Part shown: positions 25,942 to 34,956 of the stretch, piece after piece
Layout: each line of letters starts with the position of its first letter
How positions within the stretch are numbered: the stretch's first letter is position 1
Assembly: GCF_002234915.1 (NCBI RefSeq)
Contig: NZ_NEWD01000007.1
Coordinates: 248,001 to 312,000 of the forward strand
Direction of reading: 5' to 3'
DNA: 64,000 bases
Source of the DNA: Bifidobacterium vansinderenii
GTDB taxonomy: Bacteria; Actinomycetota; Actinomycetes; Actinomycetales; Bifidobacteriaceae
The notes under the pieces: model-generated
Told to the model about the DNA's origin: nothing
The model's database searches: none
Seen by the model: the letters and a program-made list of their open reading frames with translations, nothing else
Translations under genes and position numbers: made by a program

Positions 25942-27039
25942 CTAATTCCGCTCTTCGTCCAGAATGTGGTCCACCAATTCCACCTTGCGACGAATCTGGC
26001 CGCTCACGCCCGGACGCATATCCATCTGCAGACTCACCTGCGTGCGATAGCCGTGATCATACAGTACGAACGCGGCGCGCTTGACCATGGCCAGCACGTC
26101 GTCGTAGTCGCCCTCGATATCGGTGCTCATCGCGTGGGTGCTGTTGTCCAGACCGGACTCGCGTATCACACGAATCACCTGCGCCACATACTCGCTCAGC
26201 TCCTCGCCCACACCAGTCGGCCAGATCGTCAGCTGAGCCATCGTATTGACATAGTCGGGGGAGTCCGGTCCCAGCAACACACCGCCCTGTGGCCGCGGCG
26301 CCGGCGCGTGCACGGCATCGCCCTTCACGCCCTTCCACGCCTCGACCAGCTCGCGCGTGGCCGCCTCGGGATCGTCGGCGCCCGCGATGGCCGACACCAC
26401 GAACCAGCCGGCGGCACCCGCACGGGCCAGCGGCGCCACATCGGAAAGCTTCACGCCGCCACCGGCAACCACCGGGTAATCGCTGATCGCACACAGACGA
26501 CCGATCGCCGCGATCGAATCCGAATCATCCGCCGCCTTCTCGATCAGCGTGGCCTCCGGCTTGGTGTCGGTGGGATGCACCGCACCCGCGCCGATGTAAT
26601 CCACCACGCCGGCCGGCAGATCCTCGATGATGTCGAACAGTTCGGTGGTGTTCGCGGACAGGCCCACAATCGCATCCGGACCAAGCAGCCTACGGCACTC
26701 GGTGGCCGGCACATCGGTCTGCCCCACATGCACGCCATCGACCTTGATGCCCATGTTCCGTGCGGCAAGCACGGCATCCAGACGGTCGTCAATAAGCAGC
26801 GGCACTGTCTCGCTCTTGCCAGCGTCCGCGATTACCTGCGCGATGTCACGCGCCATGGCGATGATCTCGCCTGCGTCGGAATGCTTGGCGCGCAGCTGCA
26901 CGATGGTCACGCCGCCACGCAGCGCCTGCGCCACCACATCGGTGACCGGACGGCCATGTGTATCGTCGGGGCCGAGCACCAGATAGGCGGAAATGTCAAG
27001 CACGTCACGCATCGATGCGTACGGGAAACGAGTGGTCAT
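25942..27039 (-). CDS. thiE: Thiamine-phosphate synthase fused to an MTH1187/YkoF-type thiamine-binding-like domain
   Basis: A 365-residue two-domain protein. Residues about 15-237 are ThiE, which joins HMP-diphosphate and thiazole phosphate: VTIVQLRAKH, LLIDDRLDAV, GVHVGQTDVP, IVGLSANT, VDYIGAGAVHPTDTK and VVAGGGV. Residues about 266-365 match the MTH1187/DUF77 small ferredoxin-like domain: AQLTIWPTG, THAMSTDIEGDYDDV and RTQVSLQMDMRPG. Known relatives of that domain, such as YkoF, bind thiamine or its HMP moiety. Inference: the tail may bind substrate or sense product. It is downstream of thiM, whose leader holds a TPP riboswitch. AAGGAG precedes the start. Confidence 0.88.
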   Translation of the reverse strand: MTTRFPYASMRDVLDISAYLVLGPDDTHGRPVTDVVAQALRGGVTIVQLRAKHSDAGEIIAMARDIAQVIADAGKSETVPLLIDDRLDAVLAARNMGIKVDGVHVGQTDVPATECRRLLGPDAIVGLSANTTELFDIIEDLPAGVVDYIGAGAVHPTDTKPEATLIEKAADDSDSIAAIGRLCAISDYPVVAGGGVKLSDVAPLARAGAAGWFVVSAIAGADDPEAATRELVEAWKGVKGDAVHAPAPRPQGGVLLGPDSPDYVNTMAQLTIWPTGVGEELSEYVAQVIRVIRESGLDNSTHAMSTDIEGDYDDVLAMVKRAAFVLYDHGYRTQVSLQMDMRPGVSGQIRRKVELVDHILDEERN

Positions 27040-27084
27040 TGCATGCTCCTTGAATATATGAATGTCGTCGGTATCGTCAACGTC

Positions 27085-27942
27085 TCAGGCATAGATCGGC
27101 GACTGCGCGATCTCATCGGCCGTGGTGTTCCACAGGGCATCCAGGAACGCCGTCTGGAACGATCCCGGCCCCTCCGCCACACGTTCGGCGGCATCCGCGG
27201 CACGGTTGTAGTGCAGCGCCGCGGCCAACGCGGCGACCAGCGGACGCGCCACGCACGCATACGTGGCCGTCACGCCGCCCAGAGAGCAGCCGGCGCCCGT
27301 GATCTTCGTCATCCACACGCTGCCGCCGGGCAGACGGAAGTCGCGCTCGCCGTCGGTGACCAGATCCACGGCCCCCGACACCGATACCACGCCGCCGATG
27401 AACCGGGCGAGCGCATGGGCCGCGGGAATCGCCGCCTCGATCTCGTCATGGGCCTCCACGCCGGCGCGCGACTTGGAATCAGCGCCGTCAAGCCCCCAGA
27501 TACCAGCCAGCGCGATCGCCTCGGACGCATTGCAGCGGATGATCGTTGGGGGCGTCTCGCGGAACGCGCGCAGGATGTCGCCGCGCAGCTTGCCGGCACC
27601 GGCCCCCACCGGGTCGAGTACCCACGGCAGTCTGCGTTCCACGGCGTCGCGGGCCGCGGCCGGGTATTCGTCACGGAACTCGGCGAGCAGGGTGCCCATA
27701 TTGATATAGGTGGCCTTCGACGCCCCGGCCGAGTCCAACGCCCCGGCCTCCTCGCCGCTGTAGTGCATGGCGGCCGTGCCGCCCACGGCGAGCTGGGCGT
27801 TCGCCACGAAGTTGATGGTCACGAAGTTCGTCAGCGACTGGGCGAGCGGCGTGGTGTCGCGCACGGCGTCCACGGCCGCGGCGATCTCGTCTCGCAGCGG
27901 ATCGTTCACGGCGATGTTGCCGGAACCGGGATCGAAACTCAT
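27085..27942 (-). CDS. thiM: Hydroxyethylthiazole kinase
   Basis: A 285-residue ThiM, which phosphorylates the thiazole alcohol during thiamine salvage and supplies the ThiE partner substrate. Seen: QSLTNFVTINFVANAQLAVG near the N-terminus, INMGTLL, WVLDPVGAGAG, IIRCNASE, and the C-terminal ITGAGCSLGG anion hole. GGGAGG nine bases upstream of ATG 27942 sets the start. The TPP riboswitch directly upstream implies repression when thiamine diphosphate is plentiful. thiE follows after 45 bases. No thiC or thiG is in the window, so this pair may serve salvage or a partial pathway. Confidence 0.94.
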   Translation of the reverse strand: MSFDPGSGNIAVNDPLRDEIAAAVDAVRDTTPLAQSLTNFVTINFVANAQLAVGGTAAMHYSGEEAGALDSAGASKATYINMGTLLAEFRDEYPAAARDAVERRLPWVLDPVGAGAGKLRGDILRAFRETPPTIIRCNASEAIALAGIWGLDGADSKSRAGVEAHDEIEAAIPAAHALARFIGGVVSVSGAVDLVTDGERDFRLPGGSVWMTKITGAGCSLGGVTATYACVARPLVAALAAALHYNRAADAAERVAEGPGSFQTAFLDALWNTTADEIAQSPIYA

Positions 27943-27959
27943 GAAAAAATGCCTCCCTA

Positions 27960-28041
27960 CGATGGTGTTGACCAACAGGTTCCAAGGGTCAGGCGCGGCG
28001 CCTTTCTCAACCCTTGCGGGTTCCCCTGCATTGTGCCATCG
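27960..28041 (-). promoter_or_regulatory. TPP riboswitch (THI element) upstream of thiM
   Basis: On the minus strand, P1 arms CGATGG/CCATCG (28041-28036 and 27965-27960) enclose AGGGGAACC, GTTGAGA, a GGCGCC-type P3 stem and ACCCTTGGAACCTG. These match the conserved TPP aptamer boxes (CTGAGA and ACCCTTGAACCTGA types). The aptamer ends nine bases before the GGGAGG ribosome site of thiM, so control of translation initiation is likely. Confidence 0.9.
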
Positions 28042-28170
28042 ACGCTATGCCGTCGTTCGGACAACCCGCGAGCGGATCCGTCCGTCTTCGGCGGATGTTC
28101 TGTCAGCGCATACAGATAGACTCAAGGGCGCAAAACAAGACCCCAAACCGTTCAAACCAGAAGGTGCATT

Positions 28171-29646
28171 GTGGCTCAGTCCAAACTTGATGAAGTCGTA
28201 TCCCTCGCGAAGCGTCGCGGTTTCGTGTTCCCCGCCGGCGAGATCTACGGCGGCACCCGTTCCGCGTGGGATTACGGCCCGCTCGGCGTGGCGCTCAAGG
28301 ACAATATCAAGCGTGAGTGGTGGCGTTCGATGGTCGTCACCCGCCCCGACGTCGTGGGCGTCGACACGTCCATCATCCTGCCTACCCCGGTGTGGGTCGC
28401 GTCCGGTCACGTGGCCGTGTTCAACGATCCGCTGGTCGAATGCCTGAACTGCCACAAGCGCAACCGCGCCGACAAGCTCGAGGAGTCCTACGCCGAGAAG
28501 CATCACGACCAGCTGCCGGAGAACGGCATGGCCGACATCGTGTGCCCCGACTGCGGCACCCGTGGCAAGTGGACCGAGCCGCGCGACTTCAACATGATGC
28601 TGCGCACCCACCTCGGCCCGGTGGAGGACGAGAACAGCCTGCACTACCTGCGTCCGGAGACCGCGCAGGGCATCTTCGTGGACTTCAAGAACGTGATGAC
28701 CTCCTCCCGTTCCAAGCCGCCGTTCGGCATCGCCAACATGGGCAAGTCCTTCCGCAACGAGATCACGCCCGGCAACTTCATCTTCCGCACCCGCGAGTTC
28801 GAGCAGATGGAGATGGAGTTCTTCGTGGAGCCCGGCACCGATGAGGACTGGCACCAGTACTGGATCGACGCCCGCACCCAGTGGTACCTCGACCTCGGCG
28901 TCAAGCCGGAGAACCTGCGCCACTACGAGCATCCGAAGGAGAAGCTCGCCCACTACTCCAAGCGCACCGTGGACATCGAGTACAAGTTCGGCTTCCAGGG
29001 CTCCGACTGGGGCGAGCTGGAGGGCGTGGCCAACCGCACCGACTTCGACCTGTCCGCCCACGCCAAGCACTCCGGCGAGGACCTGAGCTACTTCAACCAG
29101 GCCACCGGCGAGCGCTACGTGCCGTACGTGATCGAGCCCGCGGCCGGTCTGACCCGCTCCCTGATGTGCTTCCTCGTGGACGCCTACGACGTGGACGAGG
29201 CCCCGAACACCAAGGGCGGCGTGGACAAGCGCACCGTGCTGCGCCTCGACCCGCGTCTGGCTCCGGTCAAGGCCGCCGTGCTGCCGCTGAGCAAGAAGCC
29301 CGAACTGCAGAACGTGGCCCAGAACCTGGCGAACGATCTGCGTCAGAACGAGTGGATGATCGACTACGACGAGTCCGGTGCCATCGGTCGTCGCTACCGT
29401 CGTGAGGACGAGATCGGCACCCCGCTGTGCGTGACCGTCGATTTCGATACGCTCGACGATCAGGCCGTGACGATCCGCGACCGCGACACCATGAACCAGG
29501 AGCGTGTGGCGCTCGACAAGGTGGCCGACTACGTGGCCGCCCGCATCGGCGAGCACCGTACGCATGTGCCGCTCAAGCCGGTGTCCATGGGCGGCGACGC
29601 CTGGCCGGACAGCGTGCACATCCAGGAGGCCGGCGGCCTGTACTAA
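28171..29646 (+). CDS. glyS: Glycyl-tRNA synthetase, alpha2 type
   Basis: A 491-residue class II aminoacyl-tRNA synthetase of the single-chain dimer type. Seen: [20 protein letters not shown], a zinc-site-like [11 protein letters not shown]...CPDCGTRG insertion, motif 2 [36 protein letters not shown], and motif 3 in [13 protein letters not shown] with the C-terminal anticodon domain. GTG start with AGAAGG upstream. No T-box leader is seen. Upstream promoter elements are weak: a possible TAGACT at 28117-28122. Confidence 0.96.
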   Translation: MAQSKLDEVVSLAKRRGFVFPAGEIYGGTRSAWDYGPLGVALKDNIKREWWRSMVVTRPDVVGVDTSIILPTPVWVASGHVAVFNDPLVECLNCHKRNRADKLEESYAEKHHDQLPENGMADIVCPDCGTRGKWTEPRDFNMMLRTHLGPVEDENSLHYLRPETAQGIFVDFKNVMTSSRSKPPFGIANMGKSFRNEITPGNFIFRTREFEQMEMEFFVEPGTDEDWHQYWIDARTQWYLDLGVKPENLRHYEHPKEKLAHYSKRTVDIEYKFGFQGSDWGELEGVANRTDFDLSAHAKHSGEDLSYFNQATGERYVPYVIEPAAGLTRSLMCFLVDAYDVDEAPNTKGGVDKRTVLRLDPRLAPVKAAVLPLSKKPELQNVAQNLANDLRQNEWMIDYDESGAIGRRYRREDEIGTPLCVTVDFDTLDDQAVTIRDRDTMNQERVALDKVADYVAARIGEHRTHVPLKPVSMGGDAWPDSVHIQEAGGLY

Positions 29647-29859
29647 AGCGGCCGTCGCCATGCCGGCCGGTGCGAACGGTTATGTTCCGCGCTGGTCGGC
29701 ATTGAGCGCATAGTGATCGTCGTGGCGTGTCAGCGCGTTCTCGGCGACCATGACATTTCATGACATACGACTGGTGGGGTGCGTCCCGAGACGCTTCCCG
29801 CCAGTTCGTTTCGTAGGCGTTTTCCGTAGATAGCCGGAAGACATCCGAGAAAAGGAACC

Positions 29860-31065
29860 ATGGAAGCAGAAGCAACCGTCAGCAGCACTCCCGCCATCGA
29901 GTCGACCGAACCGGCCGTGACCATGCCTCCGGTGGATCTTGGACCTGTTCACGTCACGACGCCGGTGGTGCTCTCGCCCATGGCGGGCGTGACGAACTGG
30001 CCGTTCCGCGTGCTGTGCGAGGAGTACGGCCCCGACGGCCTGTACGTGGCCGAGATGATCACGGCGAGGGCCTTGGTGGCCCGTAATCCCAAGGCCCTGC
30101 GCCTGTGCCGCTTTGCGCCGAGCGAGAAGATCCGCTCCCTGCAGCTGTATGGCGTGAGCCCGGCGATCGTGGAGATGGCCGCGCGCATCGTGGTCGATGA
30201 GCATATGGCCGACCACGTGGATCTGAACTTCGGATGCCCGGTGCCCAAGGTGACTCGTCGCGGCGGTGGATCGGCGCTGCCGTGGAAGACCGAGCTGTTC
30301 CGCGAGATCATTCGTCGTGTGGTGAAGGTGTGCGCTCCGGAGAACATTCCGGTGACTGCGAAGATCCGTGTGGGCATCGACCACGAGCATGAGACGTTCC
30401 TTGAGGCCGGTCGCATCGCCCAGGAGGAGGGTTGCGCCGCGGTGACGCTGCATGCGCGCACCACGGCCGAATACTATGGCGGCCATTCTGACTGGAGTCG
30501 CATCGGCGAGCTGGTGGATGAGCTCGATATCCCCGTGTTCGGCAATGGCGACATCTGGAGCGCCGAGGACGCCCTCGCCATGGTGCGTCAGACCGGTTGC
30601 GCCGGCGTGGCCATCGGTAGGGGGTGTCAGGGCCGTCCATGGCTGTTCGCCGATCTCAAGAACGCGTTCGCCGGTTCCCCCGAGCGTGTGAACCCCACGC
30701 TCGGCGAGGTGGGACAGGTGATGATGCGCCATGCCACGCTGCTCACCGAGTTCTACGACGGCGACGAGACCATGGCCGTGCATGACCTGCGCAAGCACGT
30801 GGCGTGGTATCTCAAAGGGTTCCCCGTGGGGGGCGGCACGCGCCGCGCGTTCATGGAATGTGAAAACTTGGAGGATGTTCGTCGGCGCATCGACGAGCTT
30901 GACCCGAGCATTCCGTTCCCCGAAGCCGCGGAAGGCAAGCCGCGCGGCCGCGTACGCTACGCGAAGAAGGTCCATCTTCCCTACGGATGGCTGGATTCCC
31001 AGGAGCTGACCGAGGAACAGAGACGGGACGTGATCAGTGCGGACCCGTTGGACGCCTCGTACTGA
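29860..31065 (+). CDS. tRNA-dihydrouridine synthase (DusB-like)
   Basis: A 401-residue FMN enzyme that reduces uridines in the tRNA D-loop. Seen: LSPMAGVTNWPFRVLCEEYG, EMITARALV, the catalytic cysteine in DLNFGCPVPKVTRRGGGSAL, TAKIRVGIDHEH, LHARTTAEYYGGHSDW and GVAIGRGCQGRPWLF for FMN phosphate binding. Actinobacterial members usually carry DusB-type features, but the exact target position cannot be assigned here. AAAAGGAA before the ATG supports the start. The first 25 residues are a Thr/Ala/Glu-rich extension. Confidence 0.93.
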   Translation: MEAEATVSSTPAIESTEPAVTMPPVDLGPVHVTTPVVLSPMAGVTNWPFRVLCEEYGPDGLYVAEMITARALVARNPKALRLCRFAPSEKIRSLQLYGVSPAIVEMAARIVVDEHMADHVDLNFGCPVPKVTRRGGGSALPWKTELFREIIRRVVKVCAPENIPVTAKIRVGIDHEHETFLEAGRIAQEEGCAAVTLHARTTAEYYGGHSDWSRIGELVDELDIPVFGNGDIWSAEDALAMVRQTGCAGVAIGRGCQGRPWLFADLKNAFAGSPERVNPTLGEVGQVMMRHATLLTEFYDGDETMAVHDLRKHVAWYLKGFPVGGGTRRAFMECENLEDVRRRIDELDPSIPFPEAAEGKPRGRVRYAKKVHLPYGWLDSQELTEEQRRDVISADPLDASY

Positions 31066-31083
31066 TCAAAAGCGCGTACACGC

Positions 31084-31091
31084 TATAAAAT
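31084..31091 (+). promoter_or_regulatory. Candidate ftsZ promoter -10 region
   Basis: TATAAAAT in an unusually AT-rich stretch between dus and ftsZ, about 65 bases before the GTG start. No consensus -35 is visible. ftsZ here has a leader and an ACAGGAGC ribosome site. Confidence 0.45.
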
Positions 31092-31155
31092 AAACACGTT
31101 TAGACGGTAATACTGCGATAGAGTTAGACATAACCGTGAGTGACAGGAGCATACA

Positions 31156-32505
31156 GTGAGCGACATTGCCCAGGCTGAGAACTTCAGCGATAAGACCCTC
31201 ATCAAGGTCGTCGGTGTGGGCGGAGCCGGCGGCAACGCGGTGAACCGCATGATCGCGGAGGGCCTGCAGAACGTGGAGTTCGTTGCCATCAATACGGACG
31301 CCAAGGATCTGCTGCGTTCCGATGCCGATGTCAAGATCTCCCTTTCCGACGCCTCCAGCCGTGGTCTCGGCGCCGGTGCCGACCCGGAGAAGGGCGCCAA
31401 GGCCGCCCAGGACCACCAGTCCGATATCGAAGAGGCGCTCAAGGGCGCCGACATGGTCTTCGTCACCTGCGGCGAGGGCGGCGGTACCGGTACCGGCGCC
31501 AGCCCGCTCGTGGCCCGCGCCGCACGCCAGCAGGGTGCGCTCACCATCGCCGTGGTCACCCGTCCGTTCAGCTTCGAAGGACCGCGTCGTTCCGCGTCCG
31601 CGGACTCCGGCATCGAGAACCTGCGCAAGGAAGTCGACGCCCTGATCATCATCCCGAACGACCGTCTGCTTGATCTGTCCGATCGCTCCGTCAGCGTGAT
31701 CGACGCCTTCAAGACCGCCGACTCGGCACTGCTCGCCGGCGTGCAGGGCATCACCGACCTGATCACCATGAACTCCTACATCCACGTGGACTTCTCCGAT
31801 GTCACGGCGATCCTCAAGGACGCCGGCACCGCCCTGTTCGGCATCGGTTCCGCGCGGGGAGAGGACCGCGCCAGCCAGGCCGCGGAGATCGCCATCAGCT
31901 CCCCGCTGCTCGAGGCCAGCATCGAAGGTGCCCACGGTGCGCTGCTCAACATCGCCGGTCCGACCGACCTCACCCTGCAGGAGGCCAACGAGGCCGCCGA
32001 ACTGGTGCGCGAGGCCATCCACCCCGAAGCGCAGATCATCTGGGGTCTTGCGCTCGACGACTCCTATGGCGACGAGGTGCGCGTCACCGTCATCGCCGCA
32101 GGCTTCGACGCCAAGAAGGGCGTGGAGAGCTACCGTCCGGCCGATCGTTCCGATGTGAAGGTGCCCCAGCTGCCCGAGCTGCACCTGACCAACGGTGCCG
32201 TGCAGTACGCGCAGAAGCCCGCCGAGGAGAACCCGCAGCCGGCCCACAAGCCGGCGGCTCAGGCCCCCGCTCATCCTCAGCAGGCCGCGCCTCAGCCGGT
32301 GCAGACTCCCGTGGCCCCGGTGAACCCGGTACACCAGCCGGCGCCGCAGCAGGCTCCCGCCTCCACGGCAATGCCGTCGTCCACGACCATGCCGGCCGTT
32401 CCGTCGTATGACGATGCCACGAACGAGCACGCCGCCGTCTCGCGCACTCCGAGGATCCCCGATTCCGAGCTGGGCGATCTGGACATCCCCGACTTCCTGC
32501 GCTGA
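31156..32505 (+). CDS. ftsZ: Cell division protein FtsZ
   Basis: A 449-residue tubulin-like GTPase that forms the Z-ring. Seen: KVVGVGGAGGNAVNRMI, FVAINTDAKDL, the nucleotide signature GGGTGTGASPL, RPFSFEG, NDRLLDL and the T7 loop region ADSALLAGVQGITDLI. Residues about 325-425 form a Pro/Ala/Gln-rich linker, and the extreme C-terminus LGDLDIPDFLR is the conserved peptide that binds SepF and other partners. GTG start with AGGAGC upstream. It leads the division cluster. Confidence 0.98.
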   Translation: MSDIAQAENFSDKTLIKVVGVGGAGGNAVNRMIAEGLQNVEFVAINTDAKDLLRSDADVKISLSDASSRGLGAGADPEKGAKAAQDHQSDIEEALKGADMVFVTCGEGGGTGTGASPLVARAARQQGALTIAVVTRPFSFEGPRRSASADSGIENLRKEVDALIIIPNDRLLDLSDRSVSVIDAFKTADSALLAGVQGITDLITMNSYIHVDFSDVTAILKDAGTALFGIGSARGEDRASQAAEIAISSPLLEASIEGAHGALLNIAGPTDLTLQEANEAAELVREAIHPEAQIIWGLALDDSYGDEVRVTVIAAGFDAKKGVESYRPADRSDVKVPQLPELHLTNGAVQYAQKPAEENPQPAHKPAAQAPAHPQQAAPQPVQTPVAPVNPVHQPAPQQAPASTAMPSSTTMPAVPSYDDATNEHAAVSRTPRIPDSELGDLDIPDFLR

Positions 32506-32527
32506 TCGATAGTACTGGAGGGTTATC

Positions 32528-33007
32528 ATGGCCGGTTTCATGAAGAACGCGATGACGTATCTCGGCATGGCGGACGTTGTTGACGACGATGACGATGTCG
32601 TGCCCGAGGAGACCGTCGTGGACGAGTCTCCCTCGTTCGATTCGGATCGCAGTGTGACGCCGGCCGCCGCCCCCACGCCTACTCCGGCGGCGGCACCCAG
32701 CCGCACTCGCACCGCTCCGTTCAAGGGACAGCTCAACCGGATCACCACGATTCATCCCAAGTCCTATGAGGAGGCGCAGCTGGTCGGTCGCGCCATCCGC
32801 GACGGTGTGCCCGTGGTTCTGAACCTCACCGGTGTGGAGGAGAGCACCGCGTATCGCATCGTGGACTTCTCCGCCGGAGTGGTTTTCGGCGTGCGTGGCT
32901 CCATTGAGCGTGTGACCCCCCGTGTGTTCCTGCTTAGCCCGGCTCAGGTGAACATCAAGGTCGAGGAGACTCCGTCGTCCTCGAATTCCGATATCTTCGG
33001 CGCCTGA
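32528..33007 (+). CDS. sepF: Cell division protein SepF
   Basis: A 159-residue SepF, which binds membrane and the FtsZ C-terminal peptide and anchors the Z-ring in bacteria that lack FtsA. Seen: an N-terminal amphipathic membrane helix MAGFMKNAMTYLGM, an acidic linker, and the SepF fold with HPKSYEEAQLVGRAIRDG, VVLNLTGVEE and RIVDFSAGVVFGVRGSIERV. GGAGGG lies before the start. Position after ftsZ is the classical actinobacterial order. Confidence 0.96.
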   Translation: MAGFMKNAMTYLGMADVVDDDDDVVPEETVVDESPSFDSDRSVTPAAAPTPTPAAAPSRTRTAPFKGQLNRITTIHPKSYEEAQLVGRAIRDGVPVVLNLTGVEESTAYRIVDFSAGVVFGVRGSIERVTPRVFLLSPAQVNIKVEETPSSSNSDIFGA

Positions 33008-33102
33008 GCCGCACCGTCATATCCGCGCGGATTCCACGGAACTCCCAGCTCCCGTCCGTTTCCCATTCGGCGAACGGTCAGGGAGTATGGGACCGTCCCT
33101 GA

Positions 33103-33108
33103 TACGGT
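33103..33108 (+). promoter_or_regulatory. Possible -10 box for the YggT gene
   Basis: TACGGT, six bases before the ATG at 33115, fits the leaderless spacing seen elsewhere in the window. A GTGAAGG sequence overlaps, but it lies too close to the ATG for a normal ribosome site. Confidence 0.35.
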
Positions 33109-33114
33109 GAAGGC

Positions 33115-33399
33115 ATGAGTTTCGTTTTTCTTCTGCGCCTGCTGCTGAGTTTTCTGATCGACGCCTATATATTCGTGCTGTTCGCACGTATGATCCTCGA
33201 TTGGGTACGTGTGCTGGCCCCTCGGTGGTATCCCAGAGGAGTGGTGTACTCGCTGATCGACGTGATCTACCGACTCACCGAACCGCCGCTGCGCTGGCTG
33301 CGACGCTACATCAAGCCGCTGCCGCTCGGCGCGATCTATCTTGATGTGAGCTTCATCGTGCTGTACTTCGCGCTGGTGGTGCTGCAGGTGCTGATCTGA
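33115..33399 (+). CDS. YggT family membrane protein
   Basis: A 94-residue protein with two hydrophobic helices (about residues 1-25 and 70-94) around a conserved cytoplasmic loop. Seen: ARMILDWVRVLAP, VIYRLTEPPLRWLRRYI and PLPLGAIYLDVSFIVLYFAL, the YggT pattern. Family members sit beside sepF and divIVA in many Gram-positives; a role in division-site or envelope organisation is suggested by synteny but not established. Confidence 0.93.
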   Translation: MSFVFLLRLLLSFLIDAYIFVLFARMILDWVRVLAPRWYPRGVVYSLIDVIYRLTEPPLRWLRRYIKPLPLGAIYLDVSFIVLYFALVVLQVLI

Positions 33400-33493
33400 T
33401 TCCGTCCGGCCGGTTCGCACCGGCCTGTCCGACGGTTCCGATGAGGGGTGGGGAGTGACACCCCCGAAAGCCACGCGCAAATGGCGCAACGCC

Positions 33494-33521
33494 TAGACAG
33501 TCACGGGCTACGTGCTAGCAT
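33494..33521 (+). promoter_or_regulatory. divIVA promoter
   Basis: TAGACA (33494-33499), a 16-base spacer ending in TGC, then TAGCAT (33516-33521): an extended -10 promoter about 60 bases before the divIVA ATG. divIVA can therefore be expressed apart from ftsZ-sepF. Confidence 0.6.
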
Positions 33522-33580
33522 GGTTCCGATACGTAATTTCATAAGCTCCCTATGAGCTGAGAGTGAGGTTGGGATCTGCA

Positions 33581-34942
33581 ATGGCCCTGTTGACACCGAA
33601 TGATATTCGTAACCATATTTTCCAGACGGTACGTTTCAAGGAAGGCTACGACATCGACGAGGTCGATGACTTCCTCGATGAGGTTACCGAAACGGTGGAG
33701 GCGCTGGGAAGTCAGGCTGCCCAGTCGGGTTCCACCCAGTCTCTGGGACCGGATGTGGCCGCGCTGAACGAGAAGATCTCCCAGCTGACCAACGAGAACA
33801 GCCAGCTGAAGGATCAGCTGGCCCAGGCTCAGCAGACCGCTCCCGAGGCCAAGGCGAATGATTCCGAACAGGTGCAGGCCCTCGCCAGCCAGAACGCCCA
33901 GCTGAAGAGCCAGGTGGACCAGCTCAACGCCCAGATCGACCAGCTGACTGCCCAGTCCGCCAAGAGCGATGGCGCCGCCAGCCAGCTTGAGGCCGAACGT
34001 CGCCGCGCCTCCGAGGTCGCCAACCAGCTTCAGGCCGCCAACGGCCAGATCCAGACCCTGAACGGTCAGCTTCAGGCCGCCAAGCAGCAGATCGCTTCGC
34101 TCCAGCAGGCCCAGAACACCGCCAACGGCCAGAACAACGATCAGATCGCCGCGCTCAACCGCGAACTCGAGGCCTCCAAGGCCCGCGAGGAGCAGCTGCG
34201 TCAGCAGCTCTCCAAGGTCGAGCCCTCCACCGAGACCGGCAGCCTGCGCAAGATCGCCGGTGCCGGTGCCGGTGCCACTACCGAGCCCGAGCGCGCCACC
34301 GCCATGCTCGCCCTGGCTATGCAGCTGCACGACCAGTACGTCGACAAGGGCAAGGCCCAGCGTGATCAGCTCATCGCCGACGGTCAGGCCAAGCACGAGG
34401 ACGTCATCCAGAAGGCCGACGCCTACTCCAAGCGCATCCACCAGGATGCCGACGCCTACTCGCAGCGCGTGCACACCGAGGCCGACGCCTACGGCAAGAA
34501 GACTCGCAACGACGCCGACGTCTACCAGGCCAAGACCCGCAACGAGGCCGACGACTACTCCGCCAAGACCCGCAAGCAGGCCGACGAGTACTCCAAGAAG
34601 ACGCATTCCGAGGCCGATGCCTACAGCAAGCAGACCCGTGCCGCCGCCGAGCAGTACGATGCTCAGGTGCGCAAGGACACTGAGGCCGAGGCCAAGAAGA
34701 TCCGCGACGTGGCCGACGAGTACGATCACCGTACCCGCAGCGCCGCCGACGACTACGCCCAGCAGGTCAAGGACAAGCTGTACACCGACTCCAAGGTCAT
34801 CGAGGGCAACATCGAAGGCCTCAAGCAGTTCGAAGCCGAGTACCGTAGCCGCCTGACCGAGTTCCTCGGCCAGCTGACCACGCAGATCTCCGACACGAAC
34901 AACTACCAGTCCATGCAGGACTTCAACGGCGGCAACCGCTGA
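33581..34942 (+). CDS. divIVA: DivIVA/Wag31-family polar growth and division protein with tandem 11-residue repeats
   Basis: A 453-residue coiled-coil protein. Seen: the N-terminal DivIVA motif MALLTPNDIRNHIFQTVRF followed by GYDIDEVDDFLDEV, a Gln/Asn/Leu coiled coil (about residues 60-215), then from residue 279 eleven exact tandem 11-residue units of the form A-D-x-Y-x-x-x-x-[RH]-x-x, and a C-terminal helix. Family knowledge: actinobacterial DivIVA marks curved membrane at poles and recruits wall-synthesis machinery. It is longer than typical (about 260-300 residues) because of the repeat rod. The start has only a distant GAGG, but the conserved N-terminus fixes it. Confidence 0.94.
   Translation: MALLTPNDIRNHIFQTVRFKEGYDIDEVDDFLDEVTETVEALGSQAAQSGSTQSLGPDVAALNEKISQLTNENSQLKDQLAQAQQTAPEAKANDSEQVQALASQNAQLKSQVDQLNAQIDQLTAQSAKSDGAASQLEAERRRASEVANQLQAANGQIQTLNGQLQAAKQQIASLQQAQNTANGQNNDQIAALNRELEASKAREEQLRQQLSKVEPSTETGSLRKIAGAGAGATTEPERATAMLALAMQLHDQYVDKGKAQRDQLIADGQAKHEDVIQKADAYSKRIHQDADAYSQRVHTEADAYGKKTRNDADVYQAKTRNEADDYSAKTRKQADEYSKKTHSEADAYSKQTRAAAEQYDAQVRKDTEAEAKKIRDVADEYDHRTRSAADDYAQQVKDKLYTDSKVIEGNIEGLKQFEAEYRSRLTEFLGQLTTQISDTNNYQSMQDFNGGNR
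34415..34777 (+). repeat. Eleven in-frame 33-bp repeats within divIVA
   Basis: Eleven uninterrupted units of 33 bases (363 bp) encode hendecads. Tyr is at position 4 in ten of eleven units (unit 9 lacks it), Ala-Asp opens nine, and a basic or aromatic cluster fills positions 6-9. The hendecad period predicts a straight or slightly right-handed coiled coil, distinct from the heptad segment upstream. Confidence 0.9.
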
Positions 34943-34956
34943 TCGTTCCCGACTGT

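Noticed and set aside
28042-28170. Possible T-box leader for glyS
   Set aside because: No T-box sequence (TGGNACCGCG-type) or specifier-like stem is visible. The conserved-looking bases just upstream belong to the thiM TPP riboswitch on the other strand.
34415-34777. Regular 33-bp repeats resembling a CRISPR array
   Set aside because: The units are contiguous with no spacers, and they encode in-frame 11-residue coiled-coil repeats of DivIVA.
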